18,317 nucleotides of DNA from Oscillospiraceae bacterium (GTDB lineage: Bacteria; Bacillota; Clostridia; Oscillospirales; Ruminococcaceae). Each line of letters opens with the position of its first letter. Positions within the stretch are counted from its first letter, which is position 1. The position numbers and the translations under genes were made by a program. The notes beneath the pieces were generated by a model, which was not told the origin of the DNA, did not search any database, and worked only from the letters and a program-made list of their open reading frames with translations. Positions 7,029 to 16,300 of this stretch are shown here, piece after piece. The stretch spans positions 1 to 18,317 of the forward strand of contig SFFJ01000032.1 in the NCBI GenBank assembly GCA_004557855.1. The letters are read 5' to 3'.

Positions 7029-7098
7029 CCCCGCAGGGGGAGCCCTCCCCTGCGGGAGGGCTCTGACGGGCTCCGCCCGTCCCGGCGGCTGCGCCGCC
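7029..7098. repeat. Cluster of GC-rich palindromes
   Basis: Four hairpins are packed into 70 bp. CCCGCAGGGG (7030-7039) pairs with CCCCTGCGGG (7047-7056). It competes with AGCCCTCCC (7041-7049) / GGGAGGGCT (7054-7062). GACGGGC/GCCCGTC (7065-7081) and GGCGGC/GCCGCC (7084-7098) follow. The cluster has no frame and no T-run, and looks like a REP-type intergenic element. Confidence 0.6.
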
Positions 7099-7134
7099 GC
7101 CAAAGCAAAGCAATAAATCCTGTTTATAAAATCA

Positions 7135-7173
7135 GCCGGCAGGCTCCGCTTATGGGGTCTGCCGGCATTTTTT
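7135..7173 (+). terminator. Terminator between convergent Fe-S protein and HAD genes
   Basis: An 8-bp stem GCCGGCAG (7135-7142) / CTGCCGGC (7159-7166) with a 16-nt loop is followed by ATTTTTT. It touches the HAD stop codon at 7172-7174 and may be used from both sides. Confidence 0.8.
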
Positions 7174-7942
7174 ATAATGTTTTCAGCACCTCCGCCACCC
7201 GGCGGCAGTGGTTGGGGAACATCTCCCGCAGCTCCTCTGCGGCGTTCTCCATGATATAGGGTCTCCCCACCATCGAAAGGATGGGAATATCATTATAGTT
7301 ATCCCCGAAGGAGACGACCTCCTCCGGTCTTACCCCCATCGCCCGGCAGACGATCTCCAGTCCCGCGCCCTTATCGGCCAGCGTAAAGTCGATCCATTGC
7401 TCTCCGGCCACCGCCACCTGGAAGGCCGCCTCCCAGCGCTCCTTAAAGTACCCGATGGCCGCATCGGCACCCCCGCGGCAGAAGGCCGAAACCTTGATGA
7501 TCTCCTCCGGGATGTCCTCGGGATCGTCCACCACCTCGGTGATGTTCCCCACATCCTCCCGCATATGCCGCAGGAACTCCTCATCGCAGTTGCATGCATA
7601 GCAGGTGTTCTCTCCGCTGGCGTTTATCACACACCCCGGCTGCGTCATAATGTCCCTGCACAACCGGATGGCTTCGGTGCGGTCCAGCGGCACCTTGCCC
7701 CATACCGGGCCGGGGCTGCCGGGCCCGAATACCACCGACCCGTTTTCGCAGATAAAGGCAAGCTCATCCGCCACCGGCCGGAACAGCCGCCGCAGGCTGT
7801 GGTATTGGCGTCCGCTGGCCGGGCAGAAAAGAATTCCCTTTTCCCGCAGCCGCCGGATCTCCCCCAGCGTTTCCGCATCGATCGCCGTTTCCGCCCCGTG
7901 CAGCAGCGTGCCGTCTATATCACAGGTCACCAGTCGAATCAT
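7172..7942 (-). CDS. Cof-type HAD-IIB phosphatase
   Basis: A 256-residue haloacid-dehalogenase-fold hydrolase, the usual size for Cof/YidA-type sugar-phosphate or nucleotide phosphatases. Motif I is DIDGTLL with nucleophile Asp8 and Asp10. Motif II is the Ser of ASGR (Ser43), motif III Lys191 and motif IV GDNYNDIPIL (Asp214, Asp218). The type IIB cap lies between motifs II and III (about 80-185). The start ATG at 7942 follows an AAGGGGTAGGG stretch. A frame open to an ATG at 7990 would begin inside the probable -10 element. The substrate cannot be told from sequence. It is a single gene, convergent with the Fe-S protein gene. Confidence 0.9.
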   Translation of the reverse strand: MIRLVTCDIDGTLLHGAETAIDAETLGEIRRLREKGILFCPASGRQYHSLRRLFRPVADELAFICENGSVVFGPGSPGPVWGKVPLDRTEAIRLCRDIMTQPGCVINASGENTCYACNCDEEFLRHMREDVGNITEVVDDPEDIPEEIIKVSAFCRGGADAAIGYFKERWEAAFQVAVAGEQWIDFTLADKGAGLEIVCRAMGVRPEEVVSFGDNYNDIPILSMVGRPYIMENAAEELREMFPNHCRRVAEVLKTL

Positions 7943-7978
7943 TTTCCCTACCCCTTTTCTTCGGCGGTTTGCCGGCTC

Positions 7979-7987
7979 ATTATAGCA
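7979..7987 (-). promoter_or_regulatory. Extended -10 promoter of the HAD gene
   Basis: On the minus strand TGCTATAAT (7987-7979) is an extended -10 element without a clear -35. The predicted start near 7972 supports the ATG at 7942. Confidence 0.55.
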
Positions 7988-8085
7988 CACATTGTTGCTT
8001 TCGGCTACTTCCGCCCTTTATTTTTGCCTAAAATGGCAGTTTTCTTGTTAAATTTGCACACCATGTACGGAATTTTATAGTGATA

Positions 8086-8101
8086 AATGTCATAATTGAC
8101 A
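8086..8101. promoter_or_regulatory. Perfect inverted repeat over the -35, probable repressor operator
   Basis: ATGTCA-TAAT-TGACAT is a perfect 16-bp dyad whose right arm is the -35 hexamer. A bound dimer would block RNA polymerase. It does not resemble the Fur consensus, and no candidate repressor gene adjoins the operon. Confidence 0.55.
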
Positions 8102-8123
8102 TATATTGAACCAGGGTCTATAA
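8095..8123 (+). promoter_or_regulatory. Consensus promoter of the ABC importer operon
   Basis: TTGACA (8095-8100), a 17-nt spacer and TATAAT (8118-8123) match the sigma-A consensus exactly. A weaker candidate (TTGCAC 8053-8058, TATAGT 8075-8080) lies upstream. The 5' untranslated region is about 100 nt. Confidence 0.88.
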
Positions 8124-8177
8124 TGTAAAGAGCAGGTAAGTCCTTTGTAAAGTTTTTATCAAACACCCTGCCCCGGT

Positions 8178-8201
8178 AATCACCGCCCTTTGGCGGTCAT
8201 T
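8178..8201 (+). other. Hairpin in the 5' untranslated region
   Basis: ACCGCC (8182-8187), loop CTTT and GGCGGT (8192-8197) are extended by AAT/ATT pairs across a C-C mismatch. No T-run follows, so it is not a terminator. It may protect the messenger's 5' region ahead of the ribosome site at 8218-8225. Confidence 0.5.
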
Positions 8202-8232
8202 ATAAATAGATTACATATGGAGGAGAAAAACA

Positions 8233-9567
8233 ATGAAAAAAGCACTGTCTATGCTGCTGGCCGTCATCATGGTTCTCACCCTGTTTGCCGGCTGCGGTGA
8301 AAAGCCTGCTCCCACCCCCAATGAGGAGCTTTCTGCCGTTCAGCAGATCATCAAAGAAGCCGAAGGCATGACCCTCGAGGAGCTGGCCAAGAAGGCCATC
8401 GAGGAGTCCAACGGCAAGACCTTCTACGGCGTAGGTAACTCCAGCCGCGGTAAGAGCGCCCTGCCCCTGTTCATCGAGTACCTGCAGTCCATCGACTCCA
8501 GCTACACCCTGAACTTCGAGTGGCAGCAGCCCAAGAACAACAAGATCTTCGAGCAGCTGACTGCTGACTCCCTGAAGGCCACCGGCACCTTCGCCATGAC
8601 CCTCATTCAGGACGGCAACCAGATCGAGAGCAAGATGGTCAAGACCGGCGTTCTGGATACCTTCATCCCCAAGGATTGGGCTGACGCCAACAACACCACC
8701 GCCGATGCCTATGAAGGCTATCTGCCCCTGCAGACCCTCAATAAGGTATTTATGTATAACTGCACCGGTGAAAAGTCCTATGATAACGTTTGGGACTTCG
8801 TAGCGGAAGGCGAGCACGGTCTGTTCATGGATATCGACTCCGAGATCGTGGGCAAGAACTTCCTGTATATGCTCACCCGTGACGATTATTCCACCGCCCT
8901 CAAGACCGCCTTCGAGGCTCTCTCCGCCGAGGAGCAGGCCTACTTCCAGCCCACCATCGATGCCATGGCTTCCGAAGCTGCGAACCTCGGTCTGACCGAG
9001 AACGCCAAGTACGGCCTGGCCTGGATCAAGCTGTGGGTCGGCAGCTACAATGCCCAGACCGACGATGGTCCCATCTGCAATACTCTGGTTTCCAAATCCG
9101 CTACCGATCAATTCGGTCTCTTGGTTTATTCCAAGCTGCGCTCCGTTGAGGAGTCCGACACCGTTTCCAAGAACAACATCAAGGTTGCTGCCTATCAGGA
9201 TGGCTACACCGGTCTCGGCGGCTATGGCTACTGCCACTATCTGTTCGTCACCGATAACAGCCCCCTGCCCTGGACTGCCTGCGCCTTTATCGCCTACATG
9301 ACCTGCACCGTTGACGGCTTCTCTGCCTGGGGCAAGGATATGGGCGGTTATTCCTCCAACCCGACCGTTGCTGCCGGCACCGAGGAGAAGTACCATCATC
9401 AGGAAGGCGGCTATGTGGACGGCGTTAACACCTTCGACTGCAAGAACGACCGCGGTTATGAATGGTGGGCCGATAAGCTGGTCCTTGAGGATCCCGAATA
9501 CTGCGCTTCTGTTGCCTTCACCGTAGGCAGCTGGATCGAGGTTCTGGATAAGTACAGCGCCGGCTGA
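8233..9567 (+). CDS. ABC importer substrate-binding lipoprotein
   Basis: A 444-residue lipoprotein. The signal peptide (1-20) ends in LTLFAGC with Cys21 as lipidation site, followed by a short Pro/Glu linker. The rest looks like a two-lobed extracellular binding protein of the type that works with Fbp/Afu-style double permeases. The ligand (ferric iron, phosphonate, polyamine or other) cannot be read from the sequence. Aromatic and Gly-rich stretches such as GLGGYGYCHYLF in the second half may line the cleft. The start follows TGGAGGAG. Codons are strongly biased to CTG, AAC, AAG and GGC, pointing to high expression, in line with the consensus promoter. The permease and ATPase follow on the same strand. 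Confidence 0.85.
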   Translation: MKKALSMLLAVIMVLTLFAGCGEKPAPTPNEELSAVQQIIKEAEGMTLEELAKKAIEESNGKTFYGVGNSSRGKSALPLFIEYLQSIDSSYTLNFEWQQPKNNKIFEQLTADSLKATGTFAMTLIQDGNQIESKMVKTGVLDTFIPKDWADANNTTADAYEGYLPLQTLNKVFMYNCTGEKSYDNVWDFVAEGEHGLFMDIDSEIVGKNFLYMLTRDDYSTALKTAFEALSAEEQAYFQPTIDAMASEAANLGLTENAKYGLAWIKLWVGSYNAQTDDGPICNTLVSKSATDQFGLLVYSKLRSVEESDTVSKNNIKVAAYQDGYTGLGGYGYCHYLFVTDNSPLPWTACAFIAYMTCTVDGFSAWGKDMGGYSSNPTVAAGTEEKYHHQEGGYVDGVNTFDCKNDRGYEWWADKLVLEDPEYCASVAFTVGSWIEVLDKYSAG

Positions 9568-9617
9568 TAAAATCACCCACGCACTTATCTTTGCGATCTG
9601 TTAAGAAGTAAAGAGCG

Positions 9618-9664
9618 CGCCCCCGGATCGCGTCCAACCGCCGCGCCGGGGGCGTTTCCCCTTT
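9618..9664 (+). terminator. Hairpin in the SBP-permease gap, possible partial terminator
   Basis: A perfect 9-bp stem CGCCCCCGG (9618-9626) / CCGGGGGCG (9646-9654) is followed by TTTCCCCTTTT. The interrupted T-run suggests leaky termination, giving more binding protein than membrane components. It could instead protect the upstream messenger from 3' decay. Confidence 0.5.
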
Positions 9665-9704
9665 TCGCAGCCCCCACTCCCCACAAGAGAGGTGAAACCC
9701 TACC

Positions 9705-11534
9705 ATGAATAAAGCCGCAGCCCTGCAGGCCAATCCCGCCGCCGTGCGGCGCAATAAGGTCAAGACCTTCTTTTCCAAGCCTCATAATGTCATCCTGCTG
9801 CTCATGGGTATTGTGCTTACCATCACCACGGTAGCGCCCATCGTTGCCATCGTGCAGGATACCTTCAAGATCCACCCCGGCACCATCGATGCCCACCTGA
9901 CCGGTCAGGTTTCGGGCTACACGCTGGTCAATTACATCGATCTGTTCACCAGCCCGCTGGCCAAGATCAATCTTTGGACCCCCCTGTGGAATACCGTCCT
10001 GCTTTCGGTCGGCTCCTGCATCGTGGCCATCCTTTTCGGCGGCATTTTTGCGTTCCTCATCACACGCACCAATCTTTCCTGCCGCAAATATTTAAGCTCC
10101 ATCTTCATCTTCCCCTACATCATGCCCCAGTGGACTCTGGCGGTCGTGTGGCAGAACCTTTTTAATTCCAATGTCGTTACCGGCACCAGCAACGGTCTGC
10201 TCGCCTCCCTTTTCAATGTCCAAATGCCGCTGTGGTGGTGCAAGGGTCTGTTCCCCAGCTTGATCGTACTGGGCATGCACTATGCGCCCTTTGCCTATAT
10301 CCTCATCGGCGGCATCTTCCGCAATATGGATGCCAACCTGGAGGAAGCCGCCACCATCCTGGATACCCCCAAGTGGAAAACAATGTTCCGCATCACCCTG
10401 CCCATGGTAAAGCCCGCTATCCTTTCCACCATTCTGCTGGTATTCGGCAGCTCCATGGGCTCCTACCCCGTCCCGCATTATCTGGGACTTGCCACCCTTT
10501 CCACCAAGTATGTATCCCTGAACTCCAAGTATACCGGCGAAGCCAGTATCCTTGCCATCATCATGATGATCTTCGGCGTGGCCATCATGCTGCTCAATCA
10601 GCGCAGCCTCAAGAGCCGCAAGAACTACACCACCGTCACCGGCAAGTCCGGCCAGATCTCCAAGATCAATCTGGGGCACACCGGCCGTGTGGTCATCGCC
10701 GTCATCCTCATCATCATCACCTTCTTCACCAGCATCTTCCCCATCATTTCCTTCGCGCTGGAAACCTTCCTGCCCAACCCCGGCGATTACAGCTTCCTGT
10801 ATACCGGTGATACCAATAACCTCACCACCAAGTGGTGGGTCACCAGCGAAAACGTCACCGAAAACGGCATGTACGGGCAAAAGGGTATTCTCTACAATAA
10901 CACCATCTGGACGGCCTTCAAGGGCACCATGCTCGTCAGCGTCAGCTGCGCGCTCATCGCCGGCACCATCGGCACCCTTATCGGCTATGCCGTCAGCAAG
11001 AACCGCCGCAGCCGCTGGGCAAACTATGTCAACAGCGTGGCGTTCCTGCCCTACCTCATGCCGTCCATCGCCGTAGGCGTCGCCTTCTTCATCCTCTTCT
11101 CGAATAAGTACTTCAACCTCTTTAATACCTACACGCTGCTTATCATTGCAGGTGTTATCAAGTACATCCCCTTCGCCAGCCGCAGCTCCCTCAATTCCAT
11201 GCTGCAGCTTTCGGGCGAGATCGAGGAGGCCGCCATCATTCAGGATGTCCCGTGGGTCAAGCGCATGACCCGCATCATCATTCCCATCCAGAAGTCCTCC
11301 ATCATCAGCGGCTATCTGCTGCCGTTTATGACCTGCCTGCGTGAATTGAGCCTGTTTATGCTGCTGTGCGTACAGGGCTTCATCCTTTCCACCACGCTGG
11401 ATTACTTCGATGAAATGGGTCTGTATGCCTTCTCCAGCGGTATCAATCTCATCCTGATTGTCACCATTCTCATCTGTAATGCCCTCGTCAATAAGGTCAC
11501 CGGGGCCAGCCTTGATAAGGGAATAGGAGGTTAA
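9705..11534 (+). CDS. ABC importer double permease (two fused transmembrane domains)
   Basis: A 609-residue inner-membrane permease with two copies of the binding-protein-dependent permease domain, as in FbpB/AfuB-type importers. A membrane segment at about 28-51 starts the first half. Its EAA loop is EEAATILDTPKWKTMFRITL (213-232). A linker at about 300-326 leads to the second half, with a membrane segment at about 328-350 and a second EAA loop EEAAIIQDVPWVKRMTRIII (507-526). The RELSLFMLL segment (546-554) is typical of this permease class. About 12 hydrophobic segments are visible. The start follows GAGAGGTG at 9686-9693. The last codons contain the ribosome site of the ATPase gene. Fe3+-type transport is a family-level guess. 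Confidence 0.88.
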   Translation: MNKAAALQANPAAVRRNKVKTFFSKPHNVILLLMGIVLTITTVAPIVAIVQDTFKIHPGTIDAHLTGQVSGYTLVNYIDLFTSPLAKINLWTPLWNTVLLSVGSCIVAILFGGIFAFLITRTNLSCRKYLSSIFIFPYIMPQWTLAVVWQNLFNSNVVTGTSNGLLASLFNVQMPLWWCKGLFPSLIVLGMHYAPFAYILIGGIFRNMDANLEEAATILDTPKWKTMFRITLPMVKPAILSTILLVFGSSMGSYPVPHYLGLATLSTKYVSLNSKYTGEASILAIIMMIFGVAIMLLNQRSLKSRKNYTTVTGKSGQISKINLGHTGRVVIAVILIIITFFTSIFPIISFALETFLPNPGDYSFLYTGDTNNLTTKWWVTSENVTENGMYGQKGILYNNTIWTAFKGTMLVSVSCALIAGTIGTLIGYAVSKNRRSRWANYVNSVAFLPYLMPSIAVGVAFFILFSNKYFNLFNTYTLLIIAGVIKYIPFASRSSLNSMLQLSGEIEEAAIIQDVPWVKRMTRIIIPIQKSSIISGYLLPFMTCLRELSLFMLLCVQGFILSTTLDYFDEMGLYAFSSGINLILIVTILICNALVNKVTGASLDKGIGG

Positions 11535-11537
11535 ACC

Positions 11538-13175
11538 ATGCCAGAGATCAAACTTGAACACGTTACCAAGCGTTGGGGCAAATTCTATGCGGTGGAGGAT
11601 CTGAACCTCACCATCGCCGATAACTCCTTCGTCACGCTGCTGGGTCCCTCCGGCTGCGGCAAAACCACCACCCTGCGTATGATCGCCGGTCTGGAGACCC
11701 CCACCAGCGGCCGCATCACCATCGGGGATCAGGTGGTATTCGATAGCGCCATGGGCATCAACGTCCCCGCCAATAAGCGCCGGGTCGGCTTCCTGTTCCA
11801 GAACTACGCCCTGTGGCCCAATATGACCGTCTACGAAAACATCTCCTTCGGCCTTACCAATGTCAAGGAGGCCCTGCCCAAAATCGACTTCGATGCCCGC
11901 ATCAGCGCCCGCCTGTCGGAGATCCTCTCCGCCCCCGGCGAGGTGACCCGCGTGCTGGAGGAATGTCGGGATAAGAAGGGCAAGCTGGATGAGAAAAAGG
12001 CGGCGCTCAAGCTCGTCGATACCTTTACCATCAGCCAGTTCACCGCCAAAAAGCTGCTGGGCTACCATCTAGAGGACGGCCGGGATGTCAGTGCCGAAGC
12101 CGCCGCCCTGCGGGAAAAGGCGGAGGCCGCCCGCAATAAGCTCGCCGCCGAGGGTCTCACCTTCAATGACGACTACGCCATCTGCCGGGACGGCCAGCCC
12201 CTCACCGAGGTGCGCAAGCTCACCAAGGAGGAGATCGACCTTACCGTCTGCCGTGTTGCCCGCATCGTCAAGATCGGGATGTTCATGGACCGCTACCCCG
12301 CCGAGCTTTCCGGCGGCCAGCAGCAGCGTGTCGCCATCGCCCGCACCCTTGCGCCGGAGCCCTCCGTGCTGTTCATGGATGAGCCCCTTTCCAACCTCGA
12401 TGCCAAGCTGCGTCTGGAAATGCGGTACGAGCTACAGCGTCTGCACGTGGAAACCGGCTCCACCTTCGTCTACGTCACCCACGACCAGATGGAGGCCATG
12501 ACCCTTGCCACCCAGATCTGCCTCATCAATAACGGCGTGCTGCAGCAGTACGAACCGCCCCTCACCGTCTACAATCACCCGCAGAACCTCTTTGTCGCGG
12601 ACTTTGTCGGCAATCCCTCCATCAACTTTGTGGAGGCGAAGGGCGCCCAGCAGCCGGACGGCAGCATCACTCTCGAGATTTTGGGCGGTGTCAAGGCCGT
12701 ATTCCGTCCCCGCGAGGGTCTGGATCTCGCCGCATGGTTTGCCGAGCGTGACCGCAAGGCCGCCGCGCACGCCGCCGAGCGTCTGGCCAAATCGCAGGAA
12801 AAGGGCTATGTGGAAAAGGGCAACAAGGACGAACCCTTCCGCTACCACATCGCCAAGGTCGAGGAGGAGGACGACTCCCTGCAGGAGGACCCTGTCCTCA
12901 CCAATGAGGATCTGGTTCTCGGCATCCGCCCCGAATTCCTCAATATCACCAATGAAGCCCCCCTCAAGGGCGAGATCTACGGCGCCATGCCCACCGGTAT
13001 GGAGTCCACCATCAAGGTCTATGTGAACGGCTTCCTGCTTACCGGCGTGGTATTCGGCAGCAGCCTGTTCACCATCGGCCAGCAGCACAGCGTCAGCTTT
13101 ACCGGCCATCACATCATGCTGTTTGACCGCCAAAGCGGCGACTGCATCGCGCTCGGCTCGCTGGAAACCCTGTAA
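11538..13175 (+). CDS. ABC importer ATPase with large internal insertion
   Basis: A 545-residue cytosolic ATPase, much longer than the usual 350-370 residues of MalK/FbpC-type subunits. Walker A is GPSGCGKTT (36-44), Q-loop Gln88, signature LSGGQQQR (257-264), Walker B VLFMDEP (277-283), D-loop SNLD (285-288) and switch His315. All catalytic residues are intact. The Q-loop to signature distance is about 169 residues rather than about 53, so roughly 115 extra residues, rich in Lys, Glu and Ala, sit in the helical domain (about 109-240). A second charged extra segment (about 391-455) interrupts the C-terminal regulatory domain. The gene starts 4 nt after the permease stop, with GGAGGT inside the permease end. 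Codon use does not change in the insert. Confidence 0.9.
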   Translation: MPEIKLEHVTKRWGKFYAVEDLNLTIADNSFVTLLGPSGCGKTTTLRMIAGLETPTSGRITIGDQVVFDSAMGINVPANKRRVGFLFQNYALWPNMTVYENISFGLTNVKEALPKIDFDARISARLSEILSAPGEVTRVLEECRDKKGKLDEKKAALKLVDTFTISQFTAKKLLGYHLEDGRDVSAEAAALREKAEAARNKLAAEGLTFNDDYAICRDGQPLTEVRKLTKEEIDLTVCRVARIVKIGMFMDRYPAELSGGQQQRVAIARTLAPEPSVLFMDEPLSNLDAKLRLEMRYELQRLHVETGSTFVYVTHDQMEAMTLATQICLINNGVLQQYEPPLTVYNHPQNLFVADFVGNPSINFVEAKGAQQPDGSITLEILGGVKAVFRPREGLDLAAWFAERDRKAAAHAAERLAKSQEKGYVEKGNKDEPFRYHIAKVEEEDDSLQEDPVLTNEDLVLGIRPEFLNITNEAPLKGEIYGAMPTGMESTIKVYVNGFLLTGVVFGSSLFTIGQQHSVSFTGHHIMLFDRQSGDCIALGSLETL

Positions 13176-13198
13176 TCTCCCCCTGAAGCATAAAGCTG

Positions 13199-13233
13199 CC
13201 CCCATTCCGCCGTGGAATGGGGGTTCTCTTTTT
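13199..13233 (+). terminator. Terminator of the ABC importer operon
   Basis: A perfect 10-bp stem CCCCCATTCC (13199-13208) / GGAATGGGGG (13214-13223) with a 5-nt loop is followed by TTCTCTTTTT. It lies between convergent genes. Confidence 0.92.
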
Positions 13234-13290
13234 CCCGCATATTTTCCTATGCCGCAAGGATACGGCGGGCAGCCCATCCGCTCCCCTCGT

Positions 13291-13318
13291 GCCGCCGCCC
13301 CCTGCGGGGGGCGGCGGC
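13291..13318. repeat. Very GC-rich perfect palindrome downstream of ileS
   Basis: GCCGCCGCCCCC (13291-13302) pairs with GGGGGCGGCGGC (13307-13318) around TGCG. There is no T-run on either strand. It is alike in style to the hairpin cluster at 7029-7098. It may mark the 3' end of the ileS transcript or be a dispersed palindromic element. Confidence 0.55.
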
Positions 13319-13358
13319 CCTCGTCGCTCCGGGCCGCCCGCCTCATATTTCTGTCACA

Positions 13359-16300
13359 TCAAATCTTCTCTACACCAATGGCGGCCTTTTCGCCGTTCAG
13401 ATCCCACTCCTTGGTGTAGCCCGCCGGGGTGCCCACAGTCAGGCTCTCGGCCAGCGTCGCCGCGGTGATCTCCGCCCGTCTTGCCTCGGCCACGGCAGTC
13501 ACCTTTTCGCTGCCCTCCATGGTAATGCGGATATGATCCGTCACCTCGAAGCCGGCCTCCTTGCGCATCGTCTGCACCTTGCTGATGATCTCCCGCATGA
13601 ACCCCTCCTCGATGAGTGCCGGGGTCAGCACGGTATCAATGGCAACGGTAATATCCCGGTCGGATACGGTATAGAAGCCCTCCCGCTGCGTCGTCTCGAT
13701 CAGAAGATCATCGGCGGTCAGCTCCACCGGGCCCTCGCCGAAGTCAAAGCAAAGCTTGCCCTCGCTGTCCAGGATGGCCTTGGCCGCCCGGCCGTCCAGC
13801 CCGGCCAGCGCCTCCCGGATCTTCCCGAGCTGCTTGCCGTACTTGGGGCCGACGGTCTTCAGCTGCGGCTTGAAATTATAGCTGACGAAGCCCTCCACCT
13901 CCTTGGTGAAGATGACCTCCTTGATGTTGAGCTCCTCCCGGATGATATCCATATAGAAGCCGTCCAGGTCCTTATCGGCCTTGACGTACATCTCGGCCAG
14001 CGGCTGGCGGTTCTTGCGGTTGGCGCCGTTGCGGGCGGCGCGTCCCAGCTCCACTATCCGGATGATCTCATCCATCTTGCTCTCCAGCTCTTTGTCGATC
14101 CACTTGTCCTCCACCGCAGGGAAATCGCACAGGTGGATGCTCTCGGGGGCGGTCTTATCGATGCTTCGCACCAGGTTCTGGTAAATCTCCTCGGCAAGGA
14201 ACGGCACCATCGGGGCGGCGGTCTTGGCGATGGTCACCAGCGCCGTATACAGCGTCATGTAGGCGGCCACCTTATCGGCCTCCATACCGGGCGCCCAGTA
14301 GCGCTCACGGCCGCGGCGCACATACCAGTTGCTCATCTCGTCCACAAAGCCCTGCAGGGCCTTTGCCGCCTCGGGGATGCGATAGTTTGCCAGGTTGTCA
14401 TCCACCGCCTGTACGGTGCTGTATAGGCGGGAAAGCAGCCAGCGGTCCATCACCGTCAGGTCGTCGGGGTTCAGGGTATATTTTGTCGCATCAAAATTGT
14501 CGATATTGGCATACAGCACAAAGAAGGCGTAGGTATTCCACAGCGTCCCGATGAACTTGCGCTGACCCTCCACCACCGCCTTGCCGTGGAAGCGGTTGGG
14601 CAGCCACGGGGCGGAATTGATATAGAAGTACCAGCGGATGGCATCGGCGCCGTAGGTCTCCAGCGCCTCAAAGGGGTCAACGGCGTTGCCCTTGGATTTA
14701 CTCATCTTCTGGCCGTTTTCATCCTGCACGTGCCCCAGCACAATGACGTTCTTAAAGCAGGCACGGTTAAACATCAGGGTGGAAATGGCATGCAGCGAAT
14801 AGAACCAGCCGCGGGTCTGGTCCACCGCCTCACTGATGAAGTCGGCGGGGAACTGTGCCTCGAACAGCTCCTTATTCTCAAAGGGATAATGGTGCTGCGC
14901 AAAGGGCATGGAGCCGGAATCGAACCAGCAGTCGATGACCTCAGGGACACGGTGCATCTTTTTGCCGCACTTGGGGCAGCGGATGGTCACGGCGTCGATG
15001 AAGGGACGGTGCAGCTCAATGTTCTCGGGGCAGTCGTCGCTCATCTCCCGCAGTTCCTTGATGGAACCGATGGCATGTCGCTCGCCGCATTCACACTCCC
15101 AGATGTTAAGGGGGGTGCCCCAGTAGCGGTTGCGGCTCAGGCCCCAGTCCTGAATATTCTCCAGCCAGTCCCCGAAGCGGCCCTTGCCGATGCTTTCGGG
15201 GATCCAGTTGATAGTATTGTTATTGCGGATGAGGTCATCCTTCACCGCCGTCATCTTGATGAACCAGCTCTCGCGGGCATAGTACAGCAGGGGGGTATCG
15301 CAGCGCCAGCAGAAGGGATAGTCATGCTCAAACTTCGGCGCATCGTACAAAAGCCCCCGGCTTTCCAGGTCCACCAGCACCTTGGGGTCGGCGTCCTTCA
15401 CAAACAGCCCCGCAAAGGGGGTCTCCTCGGTCATATGGCCCTTGCCGTCCACAAACTGCACAAAGGGCAGGTCATAGCGGCGGCCCACCTGTGCGTCGTC
15501 CTCACCAAAGGCGGGCGCAATATGCACGATGCCGGTACCGTCACCCATGGTAACATAGTCGGCCACCGTCACATAAAAGCCCTTTTTCTTCTGCTTTTCG
15601 GCGCACTCGGCAGCGCAGGCGAAAAGCGGCTCGTATTCCTTATATTCCAGCGCGGTACCGGGCATCTCCTCCAGCACCTCATAGGCGGGGGCGTCCTCGG
15701 TCTTCAGCCGTCCCAGTACGGCATCCAGAAGCGGCTGCGCCATATAGTAGGTGCAGCCGTCGGCGGCCTTCACCTTGCAGTAGGTATCCTTGGGGTTGAC
15801 GCACAGCGCCACATTGCTGGGCAGCGTCCAGGGGGTGGTGGTCCACGCCAGGAAGTAGGCGTCCTCGCCCTTCACCTTAAAGCGCACGATGGCACTGCGC
15901 TCCTTGACGGCCTTATAGCCCTGCGCCACCTCATGGCTGGAAAGCGGGGTGCCGCAGCGGGGGCAGTACGGCACGATCTTAAAGCCCTTATACAAAAGCC
16001 CGCGGTCGTAAATGCTCTTGAGCGCCCACCATTCACTTTCGATATAATCGTTATCGTAGGTGACATAGGGGTTGTCCATATCCGCCCAAAAGCCCACCGT
16101 CCGGGAGAAATCCTCCCACATGCCCTTATACTGCCACACGCTTTCCTTGCAGTGCGCAATAAAGGGCTCCAGCCCGTACTTCTCTATCTGGTCCTTGCCG
16201 TCCAGACCCAGCTTCTTTTCCACCTCCAGCTCTACCGGCAGGCCGTGGGTATCCCAGCCGGCCTTGCGGGGCACCATATAGCCCTTCATGGTGCGGTACC

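Noticed and set aside
7016..7134. CRISPR array or tandem repeat
   Set aside because: The hairpins differ in sequence and no unit recurs at regular spacing. No CRISPR array is seen anywhere in the window.
8086..8101. Fur or Fnr box as explanation of the operator dyad
   Set aside because: The arms ATGTCA/TGACAT match neither GATAATGAT-type Fur repeats nor TTGAT-N4-ATCAA, so no regulator family is named.
10092..12068. 658-codon open frame on the minus strand opposite permease and ATPase
   Set aside because: It spans two well-supported genes antisense, and is Gly/Asp/Glu-rich with no family features.
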